64,000 nt of DNA. It comes from Burkholderiales bacterium (GTDB taxonomy: Bacteria > Pseudomonadota > Gammaproteobacteria > Burkholderiales > Nitrosomonadaceae). The notes below the pieces were generated by a model. It did no database searches. It was not told where the DNA came from and saw nothing but the letters and a program-made list of their open reading frames with translations. Each line of letters starts with the position of its first letter. Positions within the stretch are counted from its first letter, which is position 1. A program made the translations under genes and the position numbers. This document shows, piece after piece, positions 28,361 through 36,145 of this stretch. The stretch covers positions 806,001-870,000 of the forward strand of contig JACKLR010000003.1 in the NCBI GenBank assembly GCA_024235795.1, given 5' to 3'.

Positions 28361-29572
28361 ATGAACAAGACTACAGTGCAATTTGATTTTGAAGAAGCCC
28401 TGGAAGCCTTGAAGGCAGGGCGCGATTTGAATGGAAAAGATGGCATATTAACGCCACTGATCAAACAACTCACAGAAGCTGCATTGGCGGCGGAACTTGA
28501 ACAGCATATAAAATCCGGGGATGAACAGAACCGGAAGAATGGCACGACGCCAAAGACTGTAAAATCAGCATCAGGCAATTTTCAACTGGAAACACCCAGA
28601 GACCGCAACGGTACATTTGAACCCCAGTTGGTTAAGAAGCATCAGACCCATCTTACCGATGAAATCGAACGCAAGATTTTATCGTTATTTGCGTTGGGTT
28701 CCAGCTATCAGGATATTTCTGGGCATATTGCCGAACTGTATGGCATTGATGTTTCAACGGCGACGATCAGCGCAGTCACAGATAAGCTAGTTCCGGAGCT
28801 CAGGGAATGGCAGCAACGGCCATTGGATAGTCACTATCCGTTCGTTTGGCTGGATGCCATACATCACAAAGTAAAAGACGACGGCCGGTATGCCAGCAAG
28901 GCAGTCTATACCGTACTCGGCTTAAACATTGAAGGAAAAAAAGAAGTGCTAGGGTTGTATGTTTCGGAAAGCGAAGGCGCCCGATTCTGGCTTTCCGTAC
29001 TGACAGACCTGAATAATCGTGGCGTACAGGATATCCTCATTGCCGCCGTTGACGGCCTTACGGGCTTTCCTGAGGCGATTAACAGCATATTTCCTGAAAC
29101 CGAGGTTCAATTGTGCATCATTCATCAGATCCGCAATTCAATGAAATATGTGGCGTCAAAAAATCAAAAAGCGTTCATGGCTGATCTGAAGCCGGTATAC
29201 AAAGCATCAGCCATTGATGCAGCCGAAGATGCGCTTGATGCATTGGAGGCCAAGTGGGGAAAACAGTATCCCATCGTGATCCAGTCCTGGCGCAACAAAT
29301 GGGAAAATTTATCGGTATACTTCAAATATCCTGAACCGATACGCCGTGTGATTTATACAACCAACACCATTGAGGCCGTACATCGCCAATTTCGCAAACT
29401 GACAAAAACCAAAGGTGGATTTCCTAATGAAAACAGTTTGTTGAAATTATTGTATGTTGGCATCAAAAACGCCAGCAAAAAATGGACGATGCCAATCCTA
29501 AACTGGAATTTGACATTATCCCAGCTTGCGATATATTTTGAAGGCCGTTTGGATGCGGAGCTGGATTTATGA
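28361..29572 (+). CDS. IS256-family (mutator-type) transposase
   Basis: The 403-residue DDE transposase is complete. It shows the family segments FALGSSYQDISGHIAELYG, WLDAIHHKVKDDGRY with the first catalytic Asp, AAVDGLTGFPEAI with the second, QLCIIHQIRNSMKYV, and YTTNTIEAVHRQFRKLTKTK with the catalytic Glu. A ribosome binding site (TAGGAGTGACG) precedes the ATG. Because both ends and the frame are intact, it may still be active. Confidence 0.95.
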   Translation: MNKTTVQFDFEEALEALKAGRDLNGKDGILTPLIKQLTEAALAAELEQHIKSGDEQNRKNGTTPKTVKSASGNFQLETPRDRNGTFEPQLVKKHQTHLTDEIERKILSLFALGSSYQDISGHIAELYGIDVSTATISAVTDKLVPELREWQQRPLDSHYPFVWLDAIHHKVKDDGRYASKAVYTVLGLNIEGKKEVLGLYVSESEGARFWLSVLTDLNNRGVQDILIAAVDGLTGFPEAINSIFPETEVQLCIIHQIRNSMKYVASKNQKAFMADLKPVYKASAIDAAEDALDALEAKWGKQYPIVIQSWRNKWENLSVYFKYPEPIRRVIYTTNTIEAVHRQFRKLTKTKGGFPNENSLLKLLYVGIKNASKKWTMPILNWNLTLSQLAIYFEGRLDAELDL

Positions 29573-29594
29573 ATTCAATACAGATTTTTATGTC

Positions 29595-29656
29595 ACCGCT
29601 GAAACTGGTTAGCGCATCGACACGAATTGTGTCGATCGGTCACCGGTTTCAGTGGT
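29595..29656. repeat. Long hairpin in the IS right end
   Basis: ACCGCTGAAACTGGT (29595-29609) pairs with ACCGGTTTCAGTGGT (29642-29656). A perfect inner stem, ATCGACAC/GTGTCGAT (29616-29636), lies within. The structure lies between the transposase stop and the right terminal repeat. It could block read-through transcription or act as a transposase or host-factor site. Confidence 0.6.
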
Positions 29657-30073
29657 CAACAAGCGAAGCGCGTTAGGTGATTTGCAAACTGACACAGAAT
29701 TTTGAACACCCTCTTTTATGATGGCGGATCAGCCAATAAATTAATAGTTGTTCTTGGCACCTCGTCAGCCACCACACTAGTTGTAAAGACCACATCAAAA
29801 GGTAATCGATATCTGAACACCTATGGTTGCCAATCAAACCACAGGTTTCAAAATTTTCATTTGGTGCTAAATAGCTGCAATTTTCTTCCAAAACCAACTT
29901 GGATTGTTCTGAGTGAGTTTTATGAGCTTAGACAATCGGTTCTTCTTCAGAAAAGCTTTTCAAATGAAGTTAAGAGGATAGGTTTGCTTCCACCTTCGAT
30001 GACAATTGATTTGTTGAAATGCTCATTGCTTTCTGATGACATCAATTGCAATCAAGAAAAGATTGTGCATGCT

Positions 30074-30253
30074 TCTATCAATAACCTTTCTGGCTGAAAC
30101 AAAAGCGCCTGCGCGCTCTACTGTTCGCGAAGATACGCCTTGATTATGCGCCAAATCCAAACCGACATTTTGACGGTTTGCTGTATCGCCACCTTGTTTA
30201 TTCTTTAGCCGGTTATACCTACGACCCAAATACAGCCTGAATTGATCTGGCAT
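30074..30253 (-). pseudogene. Internal fragment of a ParB-like/replication-regulator gene
   Basis: The frame reads PDQFRLYLGRRYNRLKNK, then NVGLDLAHNQGVSSRTVERAGAF. This resembles the middle of island- and phage-borne ParB-like HTH proteins (LGxRYNxxK...GVSxxTVxRAxxFA). Homology starts without the usual upstream domain, after an in-frame stop, and ends near 30074, where sequence belonging to the Panacea-associated gene begins. It is a remnant with both ends missing. The identification rests on this motif only. Confidence 0.5.
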
Positions 30254-30291
30254 AAGATTGCACCATCTAGCTGATTATTTTCAAGTGCTGA

Positions 30292-30717
30292 TTAAATATC
30301 TGATTCACTTTTAGAACGCTTGAATTTTGCGAATGGGTTTGTTTTTTCATTTCCAAGTGTTTGCTTTAACTTGCCCTGAGCAACAGGCGTTAAACCAAAA
30401 TCGTTAATAAGATTTCTGTATTGCGATAATAAGTGACCTGTCGGGCATTCTCCAGCAGCGAATAATTGAACTATCTTGCCATGCAGTGCGCATAATGTAG
30501 CCAATGCAGACAATCCAGCCTCAGTTAGTAATTTATTGGCGTGCAATATTGGCGCCAATCTTTCCCACTCTTTAACTGCGTGTGCATTTGGCAACCAATC
30601 AGGAGCATTAGGAACAGCATCAGCCAAAGGAAGCTCAACAGCGTTTATTTCTTCTCTGTCATTCCTGCTGGTGCCTGATATTGATTTTAAATTACCAGGT
30701 TTTTTTGTTATTGGCAT
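30292..30717 (-). CDS. Phage terminase small subunit, P27 family
   Basis: This 141-residue protein begins with the basic, flexible MPITKKPGNLKSISGTSRND typical of P27 small terminases and continues PDWLPNAHAVKEWERLAPIL, then HANKLLTEAGLSALATLCAL. The C-terminus contains NDFGLTPVAQGKLKQ. Small terminase recognises the packaging site and recruits the large subunit. No large terminase is present, which in satellites lets the element redirect a helper phage's packaging motor. It is the last gene of the island's minus-strand operon. Confidence 0.85.
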   Translation of the reverse strand: MPITKKPGNLKSISGTSRNDREEINAVELPLADAVPNAPDWLPNAHAVKEWERLAPILHANKLLTEAGLSALATLCALHGKIVQLFAAGECPTGHLLSQYRNLINDFGLTPVAQGKLKQTLGNEKTNPFAKFKRSKSESDI

Positions 30718-30897
30718 AAAAACTCGTTTTTCTCAATTGACAGCGTGAAAATTTGGTTGCGGATCGGTACTTTAGTTCGAAACCGTCAGAGATATTGATC
30801 CGCCTATATATGCCTGCCGCGTATATCGCATTGTTGTTTCTTGAACTCCAAGCCAAACATAATCAATTCTTTTTTTGTTATTGAGTGGTGCGATTAT

Positions 30898-31179
30898 TCA
30901 TTCATCAAATTCACCTCGCGCATGTTTCAAGAAATATTCCATTGCTTCAGGATTGCTTTTGCATTTATCCAGCACGATGTAATGATCTTCTTCAGGTTCG
31001 CCAATCCTAAAAAGCCAAGCTCTAATCAGTTCGATAATTAAATGCTGTAAATTGCCTGCTTTTTGTGCAATGTGCGGGTATTGTGCGGCCTTCTTCTCGT
31101 TTTGTGCGAATAATGTGCGCGGTTTTGCGCGTTCAAGAGCAGCATCAGCTAATGCTTTCAAGCTACTTTGTGCGGACAT
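30898..31179 (-). CDS. Small island protein of unknown function
   Basis: This 93-residue protein starts at Met MSAQSSLKALADAAL, with AAAGGAG in front. A longer frame to 31242 lacks such a signal. The C-terminal half (ELIRAWLFRIGEPEEDHYIVLD) is helical and acidic. No known domain is recognised. Position directly downstream of the RepA-like gene, as in related islands, suggests a replication or regulatory accessory role, but this is only context. Confidence 0.6.
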   Translation of the reverse strand: MSAQSSLKALADAALERAKPRTLFAQNEKKAAQYPHIAQKAGNLQHLIIELIRAWLFRIGEPEEDHYIVLDKCKSNPEAMEYFLKHARGEFDE

Positions 31180-31272
31180 TGTGCGCTCCTTTGTGAGGAA
31201 AATAGGGGTAATGTGCGAATGTGCGGGGGTATAGGGGCGCACAATCGCACAATATAAACACGCAAATATTTA

Positions 31273-32286
31273 TCATTGATTTGCCCTATTTTTTCTTGAA
31301 TCCTGGATCGAGATGTTTCTTCCTGATTCATTTGCTTTATCGACCAATCTTTTAAGCTGATAACGAGAAAGACCTGTTTCAGCAGCGATTTCTTGCCTGC
31401 TTGAGCCATCTTCAGCCAATGCTTGCACGCGGTCTATGATTGCATCAGTAGCAGGCTTAAATTTCCATTTGATGTGATTGTTATCACCGCAAAGTTCCAC
31501 TTCTAGCGGCGCTGCTTTATCGCCTGTTAAATTCCGTGCCTTCTCAAAATGAAGCTCAAATTTTGCGCCCTCGTTGGGTTCATAATCGGGCGGTCTGCGA
31601 AGACTTATAACAGTATCCAGAACGTCTTCTTTTCGGCTTGTGCCACGTTGCTGTCCACCTTTACCACTATGATGAATAAATAGAACAGATCGACCTTGTG
31701 AACGGTGCTGTAACGCCCATTCCTGAATTGGCAGCCATGATTCAGATTCGTTTTCTCTGCCACCTCTGGCTAATGTCGATAGATTATCGACAATTATTAA
31801 ATCAACATCTTTGGTATGCTCGTTGATTAATTCGCGCCCGATTGAATCAGCCAGGTTCGGCATCACACCGTTCTCTTGCAAATCGGGGGTGATGATTTGA
31901 AACCCATTTTCAATTGGCTCCGAATCAAAGCTGTTAACGATTAGCGCTAAGCGCTGCTGTAAGGTTGCTGCTGGCAATTCACCATCGATATATAAGACGC
32001 GATTTTTTTTTGAAGCTTGCCAGCCTAGAATCTGCCCTCCACATGCGACCGCATAGCCAATACAAAGCGCTAGCCAGCTCTTGCCAATACCACGCCATGC
32101 ATACAGCATGGATAGGCTTTGTTTGGGTAACCAGGGAGAAAGAAGTGTTTCGCGCTCTGGTAGCTGTTTGGTTAAAAAATCAGATATGCTGATACAGTTT
32201 GCAGTCTTAATCCCTGAAATCCCAATAAGTTGTGCACTGTATGCGGCATGTTCCTCTGTCGTTGCTGCCCTTGTTTCAATTGGCAT
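31273..32286 (-). CDS. RepA-like AAA ATPase (hexameric replicative helicase family)
   Basis: This 337-residue protein shows Walker A YAWRGIGKSWLALCIGYAVA, VLYIDGELPAATLQQRL, Walker B VDLIIVDNLSTLARGG and VLFIHHSGKGGQQRGTSRKEDVLD. These are the DnaB/RepA-type RecA fold as found in plasmid RSF1010 RepA and many satellite islands. A C-terminal wHTH-like tail follows (SRQEIAAETGLSRYQLKRLVDKA). It probably unwinds DNA for autonomous replication of the excised island. It has a strong ribosome binding site (GGAGGTATTCC) and overlaps the preceding gene by 11 bases. Confidence 0.85.
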   Translation of the reverse strand: MPIETRAATTEEHAAYSAQLIGISGIKTANCISISDFLTKQLPERETLLSPWLPKQSLSMLYAWRGIGKSWLALCIGYAVACGGQILGWQASKKNRVLYIDGELPAATLQQRLALIVNSFDSEPIENGFQIITPDLQENGVMPNLADSIGRELINEHTKDVDLIIVDNLSTLARGGRENESESWLPIQEWALQHRSQGRSVLFIHHSGKGGQQRGTSRKEDVLDTVISLRRPPDYEPNEGAKFELHFEKARNLTGDKAAPLEVELCGDNNHIKWKFKPATDAIIDRVQALAEDGSSRQEIAAETGLSRYQLKRLVDKANESGRNISIQDSRKNRANQ

Positions 32287-32725
32287 GGAATACCTCCAAT
32301 GATTTTGGATGTATTAACGTCATTGCCGGATAGCCTGACATGTTGTTTTGCGCCAAATCGAAATTGAACACAGTTAGAATTCTTGGTTTAATTCGCATGA
32401 TTTCTTCAATCAAAGATCGAACTAAATCAGCTTCGTTTGCATGGTGGACTATTTGCACTGACAGACCAGCCAAATACGAAAAATTCAATAGCGATGGATC
32501 ATTATCCGGCGTAACTACAATGCGTGCACAAGCTGCGCCAAGTTTCCAATCAGTGGAAACGATTACACGGTTTACTGGCACACAGCCATCTTTTCGTAAT
32601 TGGTCAAGCTGTCGCCCATATGCCGGAAACGATTTTTTTACGCTATAATAGTTGCTTGCAGTGTTGAAGTTAGTCTCAAATGCGCCACCCCTGCCTGCCA
32701 GGGGGGCGTTTCTCGTTGTGGGCAT
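32276..32725 (-). CDS. Hypothetical island protein with PLAGRGG N-terminus
   Basis: This 149-residue protein begins MPTTRNAPLAGRGGAFETNF and ends VFHAN. No recognised domain; the middle (VVTPDNDPSLLNFSYLAGLS) and helical tail suggest a small soluble protein. I prefer the ATG at 32723-32725, since GGAGGA lies upstream of it and this places the start eight bases after the AlpA-like gene. Proteins of this size often sit between alpA and the helicase gene in satellites. A GC-rich stem-loop lies inside its first codons. Confidence 0.65.
   Translation of the reverse strand: MPTTRNAPLAGRGGAFETNFNTASNYYSVKKSFPAYGRQLDQLRKDGCVPVNRVIVSTDWKLGAACARIVVTPDNDPSLLNFSYLAGLSVQIVHHANEADLVRSLIEEIMRIKPRILTVFNFDLAQNNMSGYPAMTLIHPKSLEVFHAN
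32683..32708. repeat. GC-rich stem-loop inside the start of the hypothetical gene
   Basis: CGCC plus CCCCTG (32683-32693, one bulged A) pair with CAGGGG plus GGCG (32699-32708) around a CCTGC loop. The stem is nearly all G/C in an AT-rich island and encodes the PLAGRGG motif. It may be a regulatory RNA structure or DNA-recognition site. Confidence 0.55.
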
Positions 32726-32732
32726 GGCAATA

Positions 32733-32963
32733 CTATCCTCCATGCTTGACAACAGCTATTGTCATCTTGTTAGCCCACGCTTCTGCGGCATCGGTAGTTA
32801 TTAAGCGTCGACGTCCAACATTCAATGTTGCCGGGGCATTGCCTGATTTTTGGAGGTTGTAATAGGATGCCCGACTTATGCCATATGCTGAACAGAATTG
32901 AGTGATGGATAATGCACGTTTTTCAACAAGAAGATTGTTTGGCGTTGCAACTGGTTTATTCAC
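32733..32963 (-). CDS. AlpA-like excisionase/transcriptional regulator
   Basis: This 76-residue MerR/AlpA-type winged helix protein contains LSITQFCSAYGISRASYYNLQK, then GNAPATLNVGRRRLITTDAAEAW, the standard pattern. It starts at GTG with AGGAGT seven bases upstream. AlpA proteins of satellites activate the integrase or act as excisionase. It is the first gene of the replication operon and lies about 100 bases downstream of the DUF6499 gene. Confidence 0.82.
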   Translation of the reverse strand: MNKPVATPNNLLVEKRALSITQFCSAYGISRASYYNLQKSGNAPATLNVGRRRLITTDAAEAWANKMTIAVVKHGG

Positions 32964-33065
32964 AAAAACACTCCTGAATTTTAAATTACGTAAAACAATC
33001 CAAGCAAATCTGCCTGGACTTCAGGAAACGATTTTATGAAGATATTGAAGGTGTGTATAAGGAAG

Positions 33066-33788
33066 CTAAAGCGTGGAGTTAGCTTCCGGGTATTTTATTT
33101 TCAGTGCTAAAAATCCGAAGTCGATTAATTTATTGGCTTCACTTAAATCTTTGCGTACTTGATCGCTACCCGAAAATTCAGGATATTCATTAGACATCTC
33201 AGGGTATAGTTCTTTTGCAATTTCGTCTCTTGGTGTGCCGGTTTGGGTCGCATCCCAAACACGTAAGTATTGCTGTAATTTTTCAGCTTTGCGAAGACGA
33301 TGCTTAGGTGGAGCTATCTCCAGATATTCCCTAACATTTGTTAAATATTTCTTAGTCGCTTTAAGTTGGTTATCTAGTTTTTCTTCAAGATCGAAGCGAA
33401 CCCAAACTTCACTTCTTCTCACTTGCAAAAATTCTTCCCATTGCTCCCCGGTTCGTCGTGGACTATCTGGTTCAGCGTCAGCACCCGAAAAAGCCATAAT
33501 GCTATGCAATCCCCAGATCAGATTTTGCCAACCTAGGGGATCATCTGATTCAGGCCAGCAGGACATATGACAAGTGACACCCCATCTATTTGCAAGATTT
33601 CTCCTTACCTGATATGCCTCATCAGAGGGGTAAAGTCCATTTCCCCAAGCACTTCGCCAGCATTCGCGAGCAGTTTCATATTCATGATTACGTCGCATAA
33701 ATTCCCACGCCCATCGACTTGAACAATTCCACCAGTCTTTTGACAAACCGGGGTAGTTTTCAATTACACGCCAATCAATCTGTTTCAT
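33066..33788 (-). CDS. DUF6499-type transcriptional-regulator-domain protein
   Basis: This 240-residue protein is very rich in Trp and Arg at the N-terminus (SKDWWNCSSRWAWEFMRRNHEYE), the pattern of the DUF6499 regulator-like domain common in islands of Proteobacteria. The C-terminal half (QQYLRVWDATQTGTPRDEIAKEL, in part) looks like a DUF2285-type helical DNA-binding segment. AGAGGT precedes the start. It lies between integrase and alpA, a position suited to controlling the island, but its function is unproven. Confidence 0.65.
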   Translation of the reverse strand: MKQIDWRVIENYPGLSKDWWNCSSRWAWEFMRRNHEYETARECWRSAWGNGLYPSDEAYQVRRNLANRWGVTCHMSCWPESDDPLGWQNLIWGLHSIMAFSGADAEPDSPRRTGEQWEEFLQVRRSEVWVRFDLEEKLDNQLKATKKYLTNVREYLEIAPPKHRLRKAEKLQQYLRVWDATQTGTPRDEIAKELYPEMSNEYPEFSGSDQVRKDLSEANKLIDFGFLALKIKYPEANSTL

Positions 33789-33822
33789 CCATACCTCTTT
33801 GTAAAAAGTGCATCAATGAAAA

Positions 33823-35088
33823 TCAAATAATTGCTTGTATCTTGGTTTTTTTGTCGTGTCCAAAGCTTGGTAGTTTTTTTACAGCATCAGTCAACGTTTT
33901 GTCGCACAGGTGAGCATAATGTCTACTGGTAATCCTGGTATCTGAGTGGCCTATTAGCTTGGATATAGTCAACAGGTCAACACCTAGTTGCGCTAACATC
34001 GAAGCGAATGTGTGACGTAACTCATGAAAACTGATAGCAGGCTCAATCTTGGCGCTTTTACAAGCGGTCTGCAGAAGGCGCACATGGTGATTCTTGCCCC
34101 ACTTAGTACCGTCTTGTTTTGTGATTATCAGAACATCGCCACACTTGCCAGCTACTAGCTCTTTGAAGAAATCCAGTGCATCGTCATTCAGCGGCACATA
34201 ACGGCCCTTACCGGATTTGGACTCGGCGGTGATATAAATCAATGCAGTGTCGGTGTTGACGTCAGAAGCTCTAAGTCTGGTCAATTCACTATATCTAGCA
34301 CCAGTGAATAGTGCGGCAATGACTAGTTCACGGAAATCTGGGCGACATGAGTTTATTAATCTAGTGGCTTCGGCTTTCGTTAGAAAGCGCGTTATAGGCT
34401 CGTCAACGTTAGGAAATGGTTTGACTTTACGCCACACAGTATCATCTTGAACGAGATCATCTTGAAAGGCTTTATTCAATATCGCTTTTAAAACGGTAAG
34501 TATTCTATTGGCTGTTGATTTGCGTGCTCGTTTTTTTTCATCTGTCATAGCATTTTCGCCAAACTGTTGATTTATTCCAATGCTGGTACGGCGGCGCGGA
34601 GGTGTAATTGCCAGTTTATCGCGCCATCTCCGGATACTGAGAGTTGTCAAATCCGCTATAAATATATTTCCAAAAGCCGGTAATATGTGAGCTGATACGG
34701 TGTTTTCGGTTTCCTTGTAGGCTTTACGATGATCTCTATACCATGCCATATAATGTTCGGCAGCTTCGCCAACGGTAGTAGGTTTCTGTATAGTTCCTGC
34801 ACTTCGTTTCATTTCTTCTGCAAGTTGTCGAGCCTTGCACTGAGCTTGGAAGTAATCAAGTACATCCACCCCGTTTGCATCCTGAAAATCATCTGCTTGA
34901 CCAAGTGCTCGCAGAAGATAATTGTCGTTACCCTTTGCAATTTTGGCATACCACGTTGACGACTTTGCACCTCGACGATAAAGCAGAATCAGTCCCTTTC
35001 CAATTGTTACTGGGAATCGCTTTTCTATAGGTAATTTTAATCTGGCTGTGCGAGTTTCAAGTGTGCGGTTTCTAGTTGATCGTGCCAT
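33823..35088 (-). CDS. int: Tyrosine-type site-specific integrase
   Basis: The 421-residue integrase has an N-terminal DUF4102-like arm-binding region, a core-binding SAM-like domain (residues 110-190) and the catalytic domain. The catalytic residues are visible: Arg in TGARYSELTRL, His and Arg in FHELRHTFAS, His in GHSDTRITSRH, and Tyr in HYAHL. A good ribosome binding site (AAGGAAAATC) precedes the ATG. It lies 170 bases from the right attachment site and should recombine the tRNA-Glu core. Confidence 0.95.
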   Translation of the reverse strand: MARSTRNRTLETRTARLKLPIEKRFPVTIGKGLILLYRRGAKSSTWYAKIAKGNDNYLLRALGQADDFQDANGVDVLDYFQAQCKARQLAEEMKRSAGTIQKPTTVGEAAEHYMAWYRDHRKAYKETENTVSAHILPAFGNIFIADLTTLSIRRWRDKLAITPPRRRTSIGINQQFGENAMTDEKKRARKSTANRILTVLKAILNKAFQDDLVQDDTVWRKVKPFPNVDEPITRFLTKAEATRLINSCRPDFRELVIAALFTGARYSELTRLRASDVNTDTALIYITAESKSGKGRYVPLNDDALDFFKELVAGKCGDVLIITKQDGTKWGKNHHVRLLQTACKSAKIEPAISFHELRHTFASMLAQLGVDLLTISKLIGHSDTRITSRHYAHLCDKTLTDAVKKLPSFGHDKKTKIQAII

Positions 35089-35259
35089 GATTTTCCTTGT
35101 GTCTCAATATCACTTAGTTGAAGGATTTTGCTTGTCTCCAATTTGTCTCGATGATGTGAGAGAATATTAATATACAATAATGTACCAAAATAGACTATGA
35201 ATCAATAAAACAAATAGTTATATTGTACACAGAAGTCTACAGAGGTATAATATAAAACT

Positions 35260-35303
35260 CTTTCACAGCGGTAACAGGGGTTCGAATCCCCTTGGGGACG
35301 CCA
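35260..35303 (+). repeat. attR: 44-base copy of the tRNA-Glu 3' end
   Basis: Matches 27205-27248 except A instead of G at 35267. It does not rebuild a complete tRNA, because the 5' half is missing. It marks the right boundary of the island next to the integrase gene. Confidence 0.93.
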
Positions 35304-35598
35304 GTTGAAACAAAGGCTTGCTTAAAACTTGCCTTGTTATTTTTCAGCGCGTAATGTTATACAAACTAAGTTAGGTTTTTTGATACTAAACGTTATCCGA
35401 ACAAGTCTGGATTCGTTTATTTTTTATGAAATTTTAACTTTTTTATCCACCGAGGTTTCTATCCAGCGTGACCCTAGAGATGCTTCGATTTCACAGAAAT
35501 CCTTTTCTTTTTATTCAGTTCGTATTCATGTTGGCCTGCGTATAGTTAAGTCATCAGACATTAGTCTGAGCTGTTAACAATCAAGACGGAGGTTCCCA

Positions 35599-36036
35599 AT
35601 GAAAACTAGAATAGTAACGCCGTTAAATATGCTGCTTATGATGTTTCTTGGATTGGTGTTGGCGATGCCTGTTGCGGTTGAAGCCGGGAGAAAGCATCAT
35701 CGTGGGCATACGCATCACCATCATTATTATGGTTATGGGCCTTCTCACCATCACCATCATCGTCATTATAAGAAGCGTCATTACAAGCGGCATTATTACA
35801 ACCGACATAATCCTTATTATGGTGGTTATAATCGGATCTATAGTCCACAACCCCGTTACTACAACCGCCCTTATTACAACAGGCCGTACTATAACCAGCG
35901 TTATTACAATCCTCAACCTGCATATGGTTATGGTCCGAACTTTATCAGTTACCCGCCAGCGGCAGGTTATGGCTATCCACCCAATGTATCGTTTGGTATT
36001 AATACCGGAAATACGAGCTTTATGTTACGCTATTGA
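35599..36036 (+). CDS. His/Tyr-rich secreted protein
   Basis: This 145-residue protein has a signal peptide (hydrophobic residues 9-27, cleavage near VEAG). A strikingly repetitive mature part follows: clusters HHRGHTHHHHYYGYG and HHHHHRHYKKRHYKRHYY, then repeats of RPYYNRPYYNQRYYN. Such His clusters bind divalent metals, and Tyr/Asn/Pro repeats suggest an extended surface protein. AAGACGGAGG precedes the ATG. Other frames here are by-products of the repetitive codons. No named family is recognised. Confidence 0.78.
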   Translation: MKTRIVTPLNMLLMMFLGLVLAMPVAVEAGRKHHRGHTHHHHYYGYGPSHHHHHRHYKKRHYKRHYYNRHNPYYGGYNRIYSPQPRYYNRPYYNRPYYNQRYYNPQPAYGYGPNFISYPPAAGYGYPPNVSFGINTGNTSFMLRY

Positions 36037-36046
36037 TCAATAAAGC

Positions 36047-36081
36047 ACCTGCAAGGAGACAAAAGGTTTCTCCATGCAGGT
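36047..36081 (+). terminator. Terminator-like hairpin after the His-rich gene
   Basis: ACCTGCA-A-GGAGA pairs with TCTCC-A-TGCAGGT (12 paired bases, one A/A mismatch) about ten bases after the stop. There is little T tract, so it may act as an mRNA 3' stabiliser. Confidence 0.5.
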
Positions 36082-36145
36082 CTTGCTTGAATTCAATATG
36101 TCAGGCAATCTATTGTTACCCAATGGCGCATAAAGCTACTTTTTC

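Larger units (their letters stand above)
28315..29702 (+). mobile_element. IS256-family insertion sequence
   Basis: The 1388-base element has matching 13-bp terminal inverted repeats: AAATTCTGTGTCA at the left end and its complement TGACACAGAATTT at 29690-29702. It encodes one IS256/mutator-type transposase. The flanks AGTATTAG and TGAACACC do not match, so no 8-9 bp target duplication is visible. That suggests rearrangement after insertion. It interrupts the gene next to the Panacea antitoxin. Confidence 0.9.
28257..30097 (+). pseudogene. Panacea-associated partner (candidate toxin) gene split by IS256 element
   Basis: An ATG at 28257, directly after the antitoxin stop, opens a frame MDPGTVFFYENFKFYEG that runs into the IS left end at 28315. 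Beyond the IS right end a frame (29705-30097) reads NTLFYDGGSANKLIVVLGT and continues for about 130 residues to a normal stop. Together they resemble one small Panacea-linked protein family starting MxPGxFFxYxxFxFxDGG...NKLxIVLG, recalled from memory. The two parts overlap in homology (ENFKFYEG versus NTLFYDGG) and no target duplication flanks the IS, so they may come from two different copies. The gene is presumably inactive. Confidence 0.55.
27205..35303. mobile_element. tRNA-Glu-integrated genomic island, phage-satellite (PICI)-like
   Basis: About 8.1 kb bounded by direct repeats of the tRNA-Glu 3' end. Reading from the right end leftward on the minus strand it encodes integrase, DUF6499 regulator, AlpA-like protein, small hypothetical, RepA-like AAA helicase, another small protein and a P27 small terminase. 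Integrase-regulator-replication-small terminase without capsid, portal or large terminase genes is the layout of phage-inducible chromosomal islands. The left third has decayed or been replaced: a ParB-like fragment, an IS256 insertion and a Panacea antitoxin. Integration into tRNA-Glu by a tyrosine recombinase is seen directly; the satellite assignment is inference. Confidence 0.85.

Noticed and set aside
35260..35303. Second tRNA-Glu gene
   Set aside because: Only the 3' half is present; the D arm and 5' acceptor strand are missing, so it is the attR repeat.
35329..35577. 82-codon frame just right of attR
   Set aside because: No signal peptide, domain or ribosome binding site.
35648..36043. 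Second long frame over the His-rich gene and two on the opposite strand
   Set aside because: They are by-products of the repetitive His/Tyr codons; the frame with signal peptide and good ribosome binding site is kept.
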